Assembly (NCBI GenBank): GCA_946811185.2
Contig: OX328108.1
Location: 8,576,412 to 8,640,411, forward strand
DNA: 64,000 bases
Direction: 5' to 3'
Origin: Hippopus hippopus
Lineage: Eukaryota > Mollusca > Bivalvia > Cardiida > Cardiidae
Below, in pieces: positions 10,649 to 21,050 of the stretch (position 1 is the first letter of the stretch; each line of letters opens with the position of its first letter). Under the pieces are notes generated by a model. It saw only the letters and a list, made by a program, of their open reading frames with translations, had not been told where the DNA came from and did not search any database. The position numbers were made by a program, and so were the translations under genes.

Positions 10649-10912
10649 ATGGGCCATGCTCTGTGGAAAGGCTGTTTAATGCACCTGCAAAAAGTATCGA
10701 TTCAGGTCAACCTGCGCAATCCGCGCAGGCTGACCTGAATCGAAACTTTGCTATTGATCAATTTCTTGCATATCAAATGACCGGTTTACCTCCTGATTTA
10801 GTTGGTTGTTAGACAAAATAGTTTTTATGGATCCATAATTATATGATGACTTGCATGGTTCTCTGCATCACGGACATGCATTGAACTCCCTTTTGCAAGA
10901 CCATGGCTCCAA
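10649..10912 (+). mobile_element. Family C MITE
   Basis: The full-length order is kept. The hairpin arms read GATTCAGGTC and GACCTGAATC: both arms depart together from the usual GACCCAGGTC. Confidence 0.8.
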
Positions 10913-11100
10913 TTATTGATGGGTATAATTACTGTCACCAACAATAACAACTGTGAGGCTAGTATTTATAATGGTCTAATTAAGGAACTGAATTATGTCA
11001 AGTTAAATGCCTAATTAACCCTTATATCACTACCACTCTTACCACTAAATACGAATAAAGTCAAATAAAACCACGAAAAAGTCGAAAAGTTCCCTGAGTT

Positions 11101-11312
11101 TTTAACCCTTAAGCTGGTAAGCGCGAGTTAAAGATCTTTTGCGGACAGTGTAGATCAAGATCAGACTGCACAGAACGTGCAGTCTGATCTTGGATCTACA
11201 CTGTCCGATAAGGAGATATCTTTGCCCCAAAGCTGCTATGAAATAGCAAATTTGGGTTTTTACAATCGGCTGTAAAAATTCATTACACTTATTTAGCAAG
11301 ATAAAGGTTGGT
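11101..11312 (-). mobile_element. Family B MITE, complete
   Basis: The left end is TTTAACCCTTAAGCTGG, the core is GCGGACAGTGTAGATCAAGA with dyad ATCAGACTGCACAGAACGTG, and the right part is TTGGGTTTTTACAATCGGCT then TTATTTAGCAAGATAAAGG. The family consensus is TTAACCCTTA at one end and AAGGGTTAA at the other. TTAA plus CCC suggests a piggyBac-type origin. Confidence 0.8.
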
Positions 11313-11480
11313 AACTAGTAGATGGTGTCTTTCGAATACCCGCTCTTTGTTGCTCTCTCTGTCTATCGCTCTCTCTCGCTCGCCCTCATTCTGATTGAGT
11401 TTTCCGTGTGTTTATCGTCTCCAGCAGTCGAGTATATAGGTGAGGTCTCTGAACCCTCAGAAATAACTCCTTATCGGACA

Positions 11481-11600
11481 GTGTTTAGCACCGTCACATG
11501 CAACCCCAATTCGACGTCCCATCCGAAAGGATATTAGTATTTTTAGATAGCCAGCCGCGGGGATCGAACCAATATCCTCAAATGTCCCGAGGTATGATTT
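11481..11600 (-). mobile_element. S1 SINE, head half
   Basis: TAGCACCGTCACATGCAACC, CATCCGAAAGGATATTAGTA and GCCGCGGGGATCGAACC identify S1. The tail half is replaced by a chimeric stretch with TCCTTATCGGACAGTG, a family B motif. Confidence 0.6.
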
Positions 11601-11664
11601 AACTCTTTAGCAGACATTATTTTAAATTCATCTCTGAAATAGCAGGCTTTGGATTTGCTTGGTT

Positions 11665-11942
11665 GTGTTTGTTTGCATGGTGTCTAACTCCGTTTTAAAC
11701 ATTTCTTCAGTTATATCGAAGCGGCCAGTTCACCTCTCCATGCTTCCTTCGAGTTCCTTTTACCAGTACTTCACACAAGATTCTTTCCAAGCCACTTGCT
11801 GCTTAACTACATGAATGAGTCCTGTCGAAATAACTATCATCGATCGTAAGAAAGAAATTGGCAGAGCAAGGTATTCGAACCAGCGACACCCTGGTTTCAA
11901 GCCCTGTATTTTAACCTACCGACTGAACTACCGGGCACGGCA
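11665..11942 (-). mobile_element. S2 SINE
   Basis: It has TTATATCGAAGCGGCCAGTT, TCACACAAGATTCTTTCC, and the head GTATTCGAACCAGCGAC then CCGACTGAACTACCGGGC. A stretch of about 30 bp around CATCGTCGAAAC in other copies is deleted here. Confidence 0.75.
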
Positions 11943-12062
11943 GAATGCTTTGCGAACCGTCATTACAATTGCATAAATAGGTCAAAACAAGTGATTTCCT
12001 ATTTGTCAGAACGTTTTCTCCACGTTCTTTACATAATCTATATTTTTCTTCAAATAAATGTC

Positions 12063-12560
12063 TTTATTTCATGCTTTTTGCAAGTCTATCGAGAAATAAT
12101 GGCGGAATATGGTTTGATACTTTATAGTAACGACCAGTAAAAATACCGATTTTATTTTCTAACTCTTCAATTGAATGCGGAAGTAGTACTTCCCGCGCAC
12201 TAGTTACCTAGATAAACAGCGCGTGCCATTCAACCAGATGAAAATATGACGTAATTTACCCTATATTTCTAGCGCTTTACGTAATATTGTACTGCGTTGT
12301 TATGCGGAGGGGGTACGCCACGGGAAATTACCGAAAACAACTGTACTGGATTTTGATATAAGTCCTCAAAAAAGGGGGTTAGAAGCATACAATAAATAGA
12401 ATATTTGTTTTTGTCGGTGAAAGATCGGAATTATTTCGAGTGAACATCATCAGTAATATTTTCACAAGTGGTTCCACTCGTGAAAATTTTACCACTGATG
12501 TTCAATCGATGAAATGAATTTCGATCTTTCACCGAACAAAACAACCATCTTCTATATATC
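12063..12560 (+). mobile_element. Family F element
   Basis: ATAATGGCGGAATATGGTTT, CCCGCGCACTAGTTACCTAG and ACGCCACGGGAAATTACCGA match the family. The 3' palindrome (GGTGAAAGATCGGAATTATT and AATTTCGATCTTTCACC) closes around GTGAACATCATCAG and TTTCACAAGTGGTTCCACTC. Confidence 0.8.
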
Positions 12561-13439
12561 ACACAACTATCCTTGTTTTCTGTGTGATGCAGCCATTAAA
12601 TTTTTTCTTATCTTACATAATGTTTGAGGTAAGCATTATGCATTTGACGTCACATGAGACGTCATTTTAAAGCAAATAAATAAGTCGGGTTTTAGTCATA
12701 GAAATTCCTACATGTGAGTGTGTTGAATTTTACATATTCCAACCTATAATTCGTAAGATATCGTTATGTGATAAAAAGAATCTGACATTCGATGGCGTTT
12801 GGGATAAAATTTTAAATATTTATCACGTTCCCACAAGCCACCGAGAAATTCTGGCTTAAGAAGCTACTTATTGAATTAAGGAAATACCACCAAAAATCCT
12901 TTTCCTATAGTTCAGGATTTGGTCGGTTATTGGACAAAATGGATTTCAAAGGATCCATAATAATCTGACGACTTGTTTGGGTTTGGTATAATGCATCTCA
13001 GAATTTTTTTTTTTTTATCTTTTTATTCAACAGGATGAAGATAATAAATCAAAATAGAATGTTTACCCGGTATCTTTCCGGTATATTCTTTTCATGTAAA
13101 AGAGCCGATTGATCATATACCGGTATTTTATAATCCTTAAGTACTTTAACTTCAATCCCCGAAATTGGGAATTCGTCAAAGTATATTTTCTCCAAGGAAT
13201 TTATTATTATTTTTTCCCTCTCTCTCTGCAAGTTCTAAAAGCGTTTGAAATTGAAATGAAATATTGTTTTTGTTCGTTTTCTGATTTTCCCAGCTTTGTC
13301 ACAAACAAGTAAACAAGTTATCTTTGAACAACGAATGTAAAACAAAAATCCTTATCAATATACTCATACATCGCCCTTTCTTCGTAACTTTGTTGCCTTT
13401 TAACTTTATCTTCACTGTTCCGCTGCAATTACGCCGCTC
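12561..13439. other. No gene recognised
   Basis: Mostly AT-rich. 12940-12990 holds a scrap of family C (GGATCCATAATAATCTGACG). The ORFs at 13049-13312 on both strands are short and featureless. Confidence 0.35.
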
Positions 13440-13496
13440 TGTCTGTGTGTGTGTGTCTGTGTCCGTACGTCTGTCCGTCCGTCCGTCCGTCCGTCC
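13440..13496 (+). repeat. (GTCC)n / TGTG microsatellite
   Basis: TGTG units run into about five GTCC units. The 99-codon ORF read across it (SVRLSVRPSVRP) is a translation of the repeat. Confidence 0.85.
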
Positions 13497-13636
13497 TTTT
13501 CAGTGTTACTGTCGAGTTTCTTTGCAATGCAGGGGAAAAAGTATATTTTGTAGTATATGCCAGTGTTTACCAAAAATATTTATTCGCGGAATGAAAATAT
13601 CAAAACAGGCTCTTTTAACATAGGACGCTTACAAGT

Positions 13637-13859
13637 CCTTTGCCACACAACTCCGAATTATAACGACCCCAACAAAGAGGGCTTCGGAAAACGTTGAGGA
13701 AAAACGAGAAAATGCTGGTAACCAGCATTTTCTCGTTTTTTCCACAAAATTTTCTGTCCTTTCACTCACAAATTCCATCATTTGCGCCGTGTACAATTGG
13801 TCGTCTGCAAATGCTTTAAAATCGGACAAATCCAAAATTTGGTCATGTGGTAAAGGGCG
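13637..13859 (+). mobile_element. Family A element with co-varied hairpin
   Basis: The left end CCTTTGCCACACAACTCCG and the right end CATGTGGTAAAGGG are clear. The hairpin reads AACGAGAAAATGCTGGTAAC and CAGCATTTTCTCGTTTTT: the usual GGAG/CTCC pair has become CGAG/CTCG in both arms. Confidence 0.8.
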
Positions 13860-14048
13860 AATATGCAACCAGACTTAAAATCGTGAATTCAAACCCTGCA
13901 GCGAAGACAAACACGGTATTATTCAAAAACCTAAAAATTTATATCTTAACTATAACAATAAAGTACATCAGGTCACTCAGACTTTTACAATTGTCAAAAA
14001 GCATCGATTTGGAAAGAACCTGGGGGCTTCTTTTTCACTGTTCCCTAC

Positions 14049-14275
14049 TCTTAACCTTTTTTCCTGTTATCGCGTGTTTTAACGATCCTGAGAAAGAATG
14101 CCTTTTAAAGCACTGTGGGAAAAGGTGTAATTGTAGGTCAGCATTTTCCTCCTTTTACCACAATCTTGCTTCACGTCCAGAGAAAAAATCAGTCAGAAAG
14201 ATCTATTCAGTCGTCTTTAAATCCCTTCAATTTGGATACATCTGAACTTTTGCTGTTTGGTACAGGGTTAATTCA
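14049..14275 (+). mobile_element. Family A element
   Basis: It runs from TTAACCTTTTTTCCTG to TTGGTACAGGGTTAA with TTAA at both ends. The hairpin is imperfect: ACTGTGGGAAAAGGTGTAAT against CAGCATTTTCCTCCTTTTAC. Confidence 0.75.
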
Positions 14276-14334
14276 TGTTATTACTTTAGAAGTTATTTTT
14301 GTCCATTTAACTCTTTCGGAGTAAAATTATGATT

Positions 14335-14588
14335 ATGAGCCATGCTCTGGCAAAAGGACGGTTAATGCACCTCCGTGATGCATGATACCAAGTAAGTCAT
14401 GAAATAATTATGGATCCATAAGATCCATTTTGTCTAACAACTGACTGAATCATGAGATAAACTGGTCCTTTGACATGCAGAAAACTTACCAAAAGCGAAA
14501 AGTTTCGACACAGGCCAGCCTGCGCATTCCGAACCAGTCGAGATTTTTGGAAAATGCATTAAACCCCCTTTTCACAGAGCTCGACTTG
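14335..14588 (-). mobile_element. Family C MITE, hairpin broken
   Basis: ATGAGCCATGCTCTGGCAAA starts it and CCCTTTTCACAGAGCTCGAC ends it. Only one arm of the hairpin remains (CAGGCCAGCCTGCGCATTCC). Confidence 0.75.
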
Positions 14589-14741
14589 TACGTGCTTGAC
14601 GTAACAGCAAATTTTTCTGAAAGAAATCATGATCACCTTACTCGTGGTGTATGTTGTCTGTTACATTTGGAACTGATACCTTTGAAAAGTTGTCGAACCA
14701 GTCTTCATTCGAACCCATTTTTTAAAAAGAACAGAGCACAG

Positions 14742-14938
14742 TCCGTATTCACCAACCATTTTTAAGAACATTCTTTGTCTAATTCTCCAGAATTTTGTGA
14801 ATACGGAAAAACACGGTCTCTGATTGGCGAAATCATTTGGTTTAGCCAGTCAGAAGTCGTGGTACATTCAAATTTTGAAAATCTTGGAGAATAAGACAAA
14901 GACTGTTTTTAAGAAAGGTTGGGGAATGTGGACCGAGA
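14742..14938. mobile_element. Family G palindromic MITE
   Basis: The outer ends are CCGTATTCACCAACCATTTT and AAGGTTGGGGAATGTGGACC. The centre is TTTGGTTTAGCCAGTCAGAA. Part of the left arm is displaced by GAATACGG. Confidence 0.7.
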
Positions 14939-15119
14939 ACAGAACATACGAGTAGTTTTGCTCAGACTTGAACCTTACATACATCGTCTTAACACAATGC
15001 AATACAAAATCGTCAAATAATGTAACATGATAGCACGGTCTTTCGTCATGCAAATGCAAAGAAACGAACACAGGAAATAAGGATTTTGATGCTGGCAGAA
15101 TACGCACTTTCAACTTGGA

Positions 15120-15362
15120 TATGCACCTTTGCCAGGTACACTTACCCCTCTCCTCAAAATTTGCAAGGTACTCTTTAACCCCCCCCCCCCATGCCAGGAA
15201 CTCTTACCCCTCCCCCAAATTTGCCGGGGACTCTATCCTTCCCTCCCCCAAATTTGCCAGGGACTCTAATCCCCCTCCTCCAATCTTGCAAGGTACTCTA
15301 ACCACCCTCCCCATAATTTGCCAGGTACTCTAATCCCCCCGTCCCCCTTCCCCCCCCCCACC
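15120..15362 (+). repeat. C-rich minisatellite, about 33-bp unit
   Basis: About seven imperfect units contain TTTGCCAGG(T/G)ACTCTAA followed by CCCCTCCCC tracts. The units vary in C-run length. The 72-codon ORF over it has a repeating FAR(Y/D)S pattern and is best explained by the repeat. Confidence 0.8.
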
Positions 15363-15607
15363 CAAACAAAAGCTTTGCAATATCATTATCTATATCTTCT
15401 GTACTGACTAGTGTCCATTTTATTTCGTCTCGTACTACAAGGAAGAAGAGGTAAAGAAATGCATTTTACCCATTGAATCAGGTCAGAAAACAAAATAAGA
15501 CAGAGTCTATGATATATAACTAGACTCAAAGTCAAAACCAACGGATAAGTAAGATTCGTAAAAGAGACTGCCCGTCGAATTATTTCGTTTACTATTTCAT
15601 TTTCAAA

Positions 15608-15836
15608 CTCTACACCAGATGACAAAATTCAAGCCTTGTCTAAACTGAAGCAGTCGCAGACAACAATTTAAATGTTACTCTAAACATATATTCTGTCTTT
15701 CATATAGTGGAAAACATTGTAGAAAAAGGAGGAAATGCTTGATACCAGCATTTTCTCTTACTCCCACAATGTTTTCATACGTCTACTTCCTCAGAGTCGT
15801 TAAAAGTCGGGATTGTTTGGTACAGGATTTTAGTAA
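15608..15836 (+). mobile_element. Family A hairpin element
   Basis: CCAGATGACAAAATTCAAGC leads to the hairpin GAAAACATTGTAGAAAAAGG and CTCTTACTCCCACAATGTTT, then GGGATTGTTTGGTACAGGAT. The next 270 bp hold a poly-T run and nothing else. Confidence 0.75.
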
Positions 15837-16105
15837 TAATAATGTTTTTTTTTTCCGTCTCGACGAAATGAAATCTCGCAGGTACTCAGAGTAGCGAGAA
15901 GTCCGTCACGAGAAATTTGTAATTTGTGACACTTCACGCAGGTGGGTTTATATTTCTCACTCATGTGATTTGATATTGTATCAAAAAAAAAAAATAGCGA
16001 AAAAGAAGAGTAAAGATATGCAATTTACACTTTCAATCTAGTAACAAAGCAAAACAGAGTACATGACGTATAACAAGACCCCTGAGTTAATCCCACAATG
16101 CCCTT

Positions 16106-16264
16106 GGTTCGAATTCACCAACCAATGGAAAGTTACACAACTCCTGATTGGCCAAACCATTTGGTTTGGCCAATCAGAAGTTGCGTTACTTTCAAATTTA
16201 GAAAACCTTGGAGAATACGACTAAGAATGTTCTTAATTAAGAATGTTTTGTGAATACGTACCCT
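16106..16264. mobile_element. Family G MITE, left arm shortened
   Basis: The central palindrome CTGATTGGCCAAACCATTTG with TTTGGCCAATCAGAA is perfect. About 35 bp of the left arm are deleted. It ends TTTGTGAATACGTACCC. Confidence 0.8.
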
Positions 16265-16313
16265 GATTTTGCAAAAAGAATCTGGTCATTGTATAATATC
16301 CTTCATATTAATT

Positions 16314-16466
16314 CTTTACTCTGTTCCAGACCACAAAATTTTATAGAATTAGTTATTTAATTAAACGTGGATAAGTCTTTCAAAGATATTTTCTCCTTTT
16401 CCCATAATGCTTTCAAAAGGCTTTCCACCTCATGGTTTTCGAAAACGGGAGTATTTGATAAAGATA
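16314..16466 (+). mobile_element. Family A element, hairpin arm lost
   Basis: CTTTACTCTGTTCCAGACCA starts it. Only the right arm (TTTTCTCCTTTTCCCATAAT) is left, then AAGGCTTTCCACCTCATGG. Confidence 0.6.
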
Positions 16467-16529
16467 TAGATAGGCATTCTATACAAAAAAAAAGCAACTG
16501 TGTATATAAAGTCCCTGTCACAATATTTT

Positions 16530-16630
16530 AACCCTAGCAGCTCTGACCAAGCATCTCATTGTTGATGTGGACAGTGTAGGTCAAGAACAGACTGCACAGA
16601 ACGTGCAGTCTCATCTTGTCTTTTTTCCAT
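16530..16630 (-). mobile_element. Family B fragment
   Basis: ACCCTAGCAGCTCTGACCAA precedes the core TGTGGACAGTGTAGGTCAAG and the dyad CAGACTGCACAGAACGTGCA. The second half is missing. Confidence 0.65.
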
Positions 16631-16830
16631 TCGCAAGCGGCCTGGTAAACCATATGCTGCAACCGTATAAAAACGTTACTATTGTTTTCCATAAAAAACG
16701 AGTATTTTTCATTTGAATGTCACTTGAAAGTCGCAAAGGTATAGTTTAACGACAGTAGTGTGTCACCTAGCAATGTTCAAACCAGTTTGACCGCAGACAG
16801 AGCAGGTATTATATGGTGTTTAGTGCCATA

Positions 16831-17139
16831 TGATTGATTGATTGTATTGTGTTTAACGCCGTTTTCAACATTATTTCAGGTATATCGTGGCGGCAAGTGC
16901 ACATATCCTTGCTTTCCTGAAGTTTCTGTTACCAGTACTTCACATAATATTCTTTCCAAACCACTGGCTGCTTTCCCACATAACCATCGACGAAATAATG
17001 ATCTTCGGTGAGAGCGGAATGAATCCTGTCGCAATGTCTATCATCAACCCTCGGAAAGAAATTGGCCGAGCCAGGGATCGAACCAGTAACCTTCTGTTCT
17101 CAAGTCCTGTAAGCTACCAACTGAGCTACCGGGGCTCGA
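16831..17139 (-). mobile_element. S2 SINE, complete
   Basis: The 3' tail is (TGAT)n at 16831-16842. The body has TATCGTGGCGGCAAGTGCAC and CATAACCATCGACGAAATAA. The head holds ATCGAACCAGTAACC and CAACTGAGCTACCGGGGCTC. It is one of the best preserved S2 copies. Confidence 0.85.
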
Positions 17140-17211
17140 CTTTAGTGCTATAGGCAAAAATATGGGCTTTTATGGAAGGGATAGAAAATTCACTGACCCA
17201 GTTCTGAGTTG

Positions 17212-17275
17212 TTGTTTGTACACCCAACATCAGACTGTACTTGTTTTGCAGTCTGATCTAGATCTATACTTAACA
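17212..17275. repeat. Family B core fragment
   Basis: ATCAGACTGTACTTGTTTTG and CAGTCTGATCTAGATCTATA keep the dyad but not the ends. Confidence 0.5.
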
Positions 17276-17399
17276 TAACCGCAACTATAAATATCTTTTG
17301 AGTTTTCCTTGTTACTGGTTTCTAAGCAGTCCTATTCTATCCACGCTCCACACTTATATTAAAGACACAGTTTTAAGCTTAACGTATTAAGATTAGAAA

Positions 17400-17795
17400 A
17401 AGGCTCAATCTGAATTGCCATGAAAACATTGTGGGACAATTGATGGGTTGATTGATTGATCGTATGGTGTTTAACGCCGTTTTCAACATTATTTCAGTTA
17501 TATCGCGGCGGCCACTGCACCTATCCATGCTTTCCTGGAATTTGTTTTACCAGTACTCTGCACAATATTCTTTCCAAGCCACTGGCTGCTATCCCACATA
17601 ACCATCGCCGAGGTAATGGAAAGCGGTGAGAGAGGAATGAATCGTGTCGCAATGACTATCATCAATCCTCGGAAAGGAATTGGCCCAGTAGGGACATTGT
17701 GGGAAAGGAAACAATTGCTTGTTATAAGCAACTACTTCTTTTTCCAGTGTGTTTTCAGCATGCTTTCGTCATAGTTGTAAAGAATCATACATGCT
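17400..17795 (+). mobile_element. Family A element split by an S2 SINE
   Basis: The left part ends GAAAACATTGTGGGA at 17436. The hairpin resumes at 17705 with AAGGAAACAATTGCTTG and closes with TTCTTTTTCCAGTGTGTTTT. It lies just downstream of the splice donor at 17837, so in intron 1 if that exon is real. Confidence 0.65.
17437..17693 (-). mobile_element. S2 SINE, 5'-truncated, with 11-bp target duplication
   Basis: ACATTGTGGGA occurs at 17426-17436 and again at 17694-17704, directly flanking the insert. The tail (TGAT)n is at 17446-17460. The tRNA head is absent and the copy stops in AATTCCTTTCCGAGG. A 5' truncation with a target duplication fits LINE-driven target-primed insertion. Confidence 0.85.
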
Positions 17796-17837
17796 TGATA
17801 AAATCATTGTTAAAATATACGCAATCAGCTAACTTAC

Positions 17838-18033
17838 CGTCTTGCGGGTATGAAGCTTGGTGCAAGGTCTTGTTGCATTCTTCAAGCACATGTTTGTATT
17901 CTGTATAATCCAGTATAAAATCTTTGGAAAGTTCTAAATTCTCTCGAACCAAGGGTTCCACGGTAAAGATATGTGCATTTATATCACTTGATGAATTCTG
18001 TCCAAACAGTTCTTCTTCCGCACTGTAATCCAT
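17838..18033 (-). CDS. Probable first coding exon, N-glycosylated N-terminus (paralogue of 58581-58794)
   Basis: ATG at 18033 opens 65 codons plus one base, ending at a strong donor (G|GTAAGTT, 17838/17837, phase 1). The peptide starts MDYSAEEELFGQNSSSDINA and ends EYKHVLEECNKTLHQASYPQ then D. It has N-x-S/T sites (NSS, NKT), is acidic, and has one Cys in ECNKT. Its last 29 residues align to the exon at 58581 with DYxEYxxVLExCNxTL and YPxDG shared, and the donor falls in the same codon. An acidic glycosylated start without a signal peptide would fit a receptor ectodomain, for example a class A GPCR N-terminus, but I do not recognise the family. A 3'-splice-like TTTTCCTTAAG lies directly before the ATG, so transcription may start further upstream. 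No downstream exon is visible between here and position 1. Confidence 0.6.
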
Positions 18034-18189
18034 CTTAAGGAAAAGTTTAAATACTTTTCAAATATAATTATAGTATTTTGTTCCTCTTGTCAATAGTTTC
18101 TTACTACAACTGAGATCCGCGTTGTAACGGGTGTTGCTCTAACGGGGTTAGCCTTATTAATAAGCTATGGTTGTAAATTGTATTCTAAT

Positions 18190-18335
18190 TATGATTCTGA
18201 AAAATTTACACAGCAACGCAAGCTTTAACTGGCTAAAACAAATGGTTTAGCCAATAAGAAAATGTGTTATTCTCAAAATTTAGAATTAGACAAGAGATGC
18301 TATTTTGAACAGCTGGTTGTTTCGGGCCCGAAATG
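18190..18335. mobile_element. Family G MITE, degraded
   Basis: The centre CTGGCTAAAACAAATGGTTT with AGCCAATAAGAAAATGTGTT survives. The ends are lost. Confidence 0.6.
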
Positions 18336-18496
18336 TTTCGCAAAACAAAATCTGTCAGTTAGATTTGGTCCGTTAACAATATTAAGTTCGTCAACGAAGT
18401 CAAGGTATTACGACCTTATGGTCAACAAAAGTAAATAATGATATATAATTTCGAAACACTCCCAAGTGTTATCAACCTTTCGTAAAAAAGCTTTTG

Positions 18497-18655
18497 AAAA
18501 CACTGTAGAAAAAGGAGAAAATGCTGGTTACCAGCATTTTCTCCTTTTTTCACAATGTTTTCTATAGTTCCAACGAAAAATCTCAGCATTCTAGCTTTAT
18601 TTTATCTGTCGCCTGGAAATGCTTCCAGTGAAAAATTTTGTCCTCATGGAAAGTA
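18497..18655 (+). mobile_element. Family A hairpin element, ends eroded
   Basis: The perfect palindrome AGAAAAAGGAGAAAATGCTG is followed by GTTACCAGCATTTTCTCC. The right flank TTATTTTATCTGTCGCCTGG still matches. TTAA ends are not visible. Confidence 0.75.
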
Positions 18656-18725
18656 TCAACAGAAGAAAACTGGACCTTGATGATTTACTAGTCTACACAG
18701 TTTGTGACACTGAGGCACACCAGTC

Positions 18726-18959
18726 CTTCAACCAATTACCACACAATCCTCAGTTCTAACTACCCGGGTAGATTAGACTTTTGAAAACATTGTGGAAAAA
18801 GGAGAAAAAGCTGGTAACCGGCATTTTCTCCTTTTTCCACAATGTTTTCTACCCTATCAAAGAGAGAAATCTCTATTCTAGCAATATTTAATTTGTCGTC
18901 TGCATATGCTTTCCATTTTGCCCAGTCCAAAATTTTGTTGTTAGTTAAAGACGGTTAAA
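18726..18959 (+). mobile_element. Family A element
   Basis: AATTACCACACAATCCTCAG opens it. The hairpin has one unmatched change (AAAAAGCTGG against CCGGCATTTT). The end is TTTGTTGTTAGTTAAAGACG then GTTAA. Confidence 0.75.
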
Positions 18960-19187
18960 AAAAAACCAGTCTGCAATAATCATAAACACATTGAAACTTC
19001 CGTAACATCCACCAATGTATAGACAGCTCGGTAAACAAGGAATTTCACTAAAAAAAAAAACAAAAGAAAATTATCAAAAAAAGATGTGTTTTTTTTTTCC
19101 CTAATGCTGTTTTGGTAAAAACATCCCGTATAGATTTTGGAAGGCTAGATAAGTGATAGTTCTTTGTATTTCCGTTTGCAGCCTGAT

Positions 19188-19400
19188 CTTAAGCCATACC
19201 CTGCTAAATAAGTGAAGTGAAACATTCAAGCCAATAGTAACCCCCAAATTTTGCCATTTCTAAGGTGTTTTTTGGGGAAAGATATCTCCTCATCGGACAG
19301 TATAGATCCAAGATCAGACTGCTAGTTATGTGCAGTCTGATCTTGATCTATACTGTCCGCAAAAGGTTCTTGAGTTGCGATTAGTAACCTAAAGCTGAAT
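19188..19400 (+). mobile_element. Family B MITE
   Basis: CCCTGCTAAATAAGTGAAGT starts it, then ATCTCCTCATCGGACAGTAT, the dyad GATCAGACTGCTAGTTATGT, and CTGTCCGCAAAAGGTTC. An extra TTCACTGTCCGCGAAAAGC follows at 19400. The next 250 bp show nothing. Confidence 0.75.
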
Positions 19401-19648
19401 CTTCACTGTCCGCGAAAAGCGACTGAAGTCGTAATTGTAAGTCCAATCTTTAACAATAGAAACGGAGATGCGATTTTAGTATTCACGCAAATACATGTAC
19501 CCGATGGTGTAAGTTTACCATAAAACTAGGTCGCATGTAACCGAGACGTGAACATGCACAAATACTCGATATCTTATTGTTGTCAAATCAGACACGCAGA
19601 GGTTAAAAAAAAAACTTCAAGTAACCTTTGCCTTCGAGACTAGATAAC

Positions 19649-19856
19649 TTTTAAGCTGCTAAACTTGACTCATTGGCCTTTTGCGGACAGTGTAGATCCA
19701 AGATCAGACTGCACAGAACGTGCAGTCTGATTTTGGATCTACACTGTCCGATGAGGCAATATTTTTCTCCAAAATATAAGTTAGAAGTAACATTTGTTCG
19801 GTTTTTACTGAGATATTGAAAGTTTTATTTAACTTGTTAAGCAGTAAAGGGTTAAC
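19649..19856 (-). mobile_element. Family B MITE, complete
   Basis: The left end is TTTTAAGCTGCTAAACTTGA. The core is GCGGACAGTGTAGATCCAAG. The right end TTAAGCAGTAAAGGGTTAA closes at a TTAA (19852-19855). Confidence 0.8.
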
Positions 19857-19891
19857 ATTTTTGGGTTGTTTCCGCTAAGAACTCTTACGCA

Positions 19892-20121
19892 ATACTTGGT
19901 CCCTTTTCCGTATAACCCCGAGTTTTAAAGACATCGCGGAAAAACGGCTTTAACACTGTGAGAAGGAGAAACGCTGTTTACCGGCGTTTTCATCATATTC
20001 CCACAATGTTTTCAACGCTTTCAGAGACAAATACCATCATTTGAGCAACATTTCATTTGTCACCTGAAAATGCTTTCAGTTTGGACAAGTCTAAAATTCT
20101 GACGTATGTTAAAGAGTTTAA
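19892..20121 (+). mobile_element. Family A element
   Basis: The hairpin is GGAGAAACGCTGTTTACCGG then CGTTTTCATCATATTCCCAC. The right flank TTTGTCACCTGAAAATGCTT to CTGACGTATGTTAAAGAGTT is typical. Confidence 0.7.
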
Positions 20122-20124
20122 CAA

Positions 20125-20235
20125 ATGAAATCGACAGCCGAAGGTGTGGATCCGAGATCAGACAACACATTTTGTAGAGTCTGATCTTGATCTCACATCG
20201 ACCGTAGTGTAAGTCACTTATATCGCCAATGGGTT
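20125..20235. repeat. Family B fragment
   Basis: GTGTGGATCCGAGATCAGAC and GTCTGATCTTGATCTCACAT pair around ACACATTTTGTA. It directly abuts the preceding A element. Confidence 0.55.
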
Positions 20236-20356
20236 GAAAAATTGGGTTTTGTACATACATGTACATGTAGAATCAATCGAAATCGTTAAAAAAAGTTAGT
20301 AATTTTACCATCATGTTGTAATTTAATCATTATGTCACCTTGTAATTATTTATGCA

Positions 20357-20510
20357 TTTGGTGGAGTCTAGATTAAGATCAGACTAGATGCAGTCTGATT
20401 TATGTATTTGGCGGAGAGTCTAGATCAAGATCAGACTAGATGCAGTCTGATTTATGTATTTGGCGGAGAGTCTAGGTCAAGATCAGACTACATGCAGTCT
20501 GATTATGGAT
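20357..20510 (+). repeat. Three tandem B-type hairpins, 50-52-bp unit
   Basis: Each unit reads TTTGG(T/C)GGAG..TCTAG, AAGATCAGACTAGATGCAGT, CTGATTTATG. The dyad GATCAGACT/AGTCTGATT is repeated three times head to tail, so a MITE core has been turned into a minisatellite. Confidence 0.85.
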
Positions 20511-20583
20511 TTCTTTACCTACTTTTCTATTGAAAAAAAAACACCATTTAACCTAAGCAGCACTGAAGTATTGAAGTAAACTT

Positions 20584-20813
20584 GTTAACTTTCTACCAAA
20601 CAGCAGAATTTTATACTTGTCAAATTTCAAGGCATTTGAAGACGTCAACATGAATATGGTTAAAAATTTGAAATTGTTTGTGGAAGGGTAGAAAACATTG
20701 TGGAAGAAGGAGAAAATGCTGGTTACCAGCATTCTCTCCTTTGCCCACAATGTTTTCAAAAGCCCCTTTTTCACAAGGTCGTTAAAATGCGGAACGGTGT
20801 GGTAAATGTTTGA
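20584..20813 (+). mobile_element. Family A hairpin element
   Basis: TTAACTTTCTACCAAACAGC starts it. The hairpin is AAAACATTGTGGAAGAAGGA and TCTCTCCTTTGCCCACAATG. It ends AACGGTGTGGTAAATG. Confidence 0.8.
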
Positions 20814-20989
20814 ATAATATAAAAAGAACTGAATATTTTTATAGGAGGTATCTCTGGAAAAGTTTTACAGCTTTCCGAGTGTTTTCACTTATTTTACTCG
20901 GTGAACTTAAAGTCAGATATGAGATTTTAATCACATTAACACAACCGAAGACTGATTGAATGATATTTTACGCCTCCATCAAAATCCTG

Positions 20990-21050
20990 TCAGTTATATC
21001 ACGGCGACGGCTCACTTGTTCATGTATGTCCAGGAATCAACCTGTACTAC
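20990..21050 (-). repeat. S2 SINE scrap
   Basis: CAGTTATATCACGGCGACGG matches the body of S2. The head and tail are absent. Confidence 0.4.
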
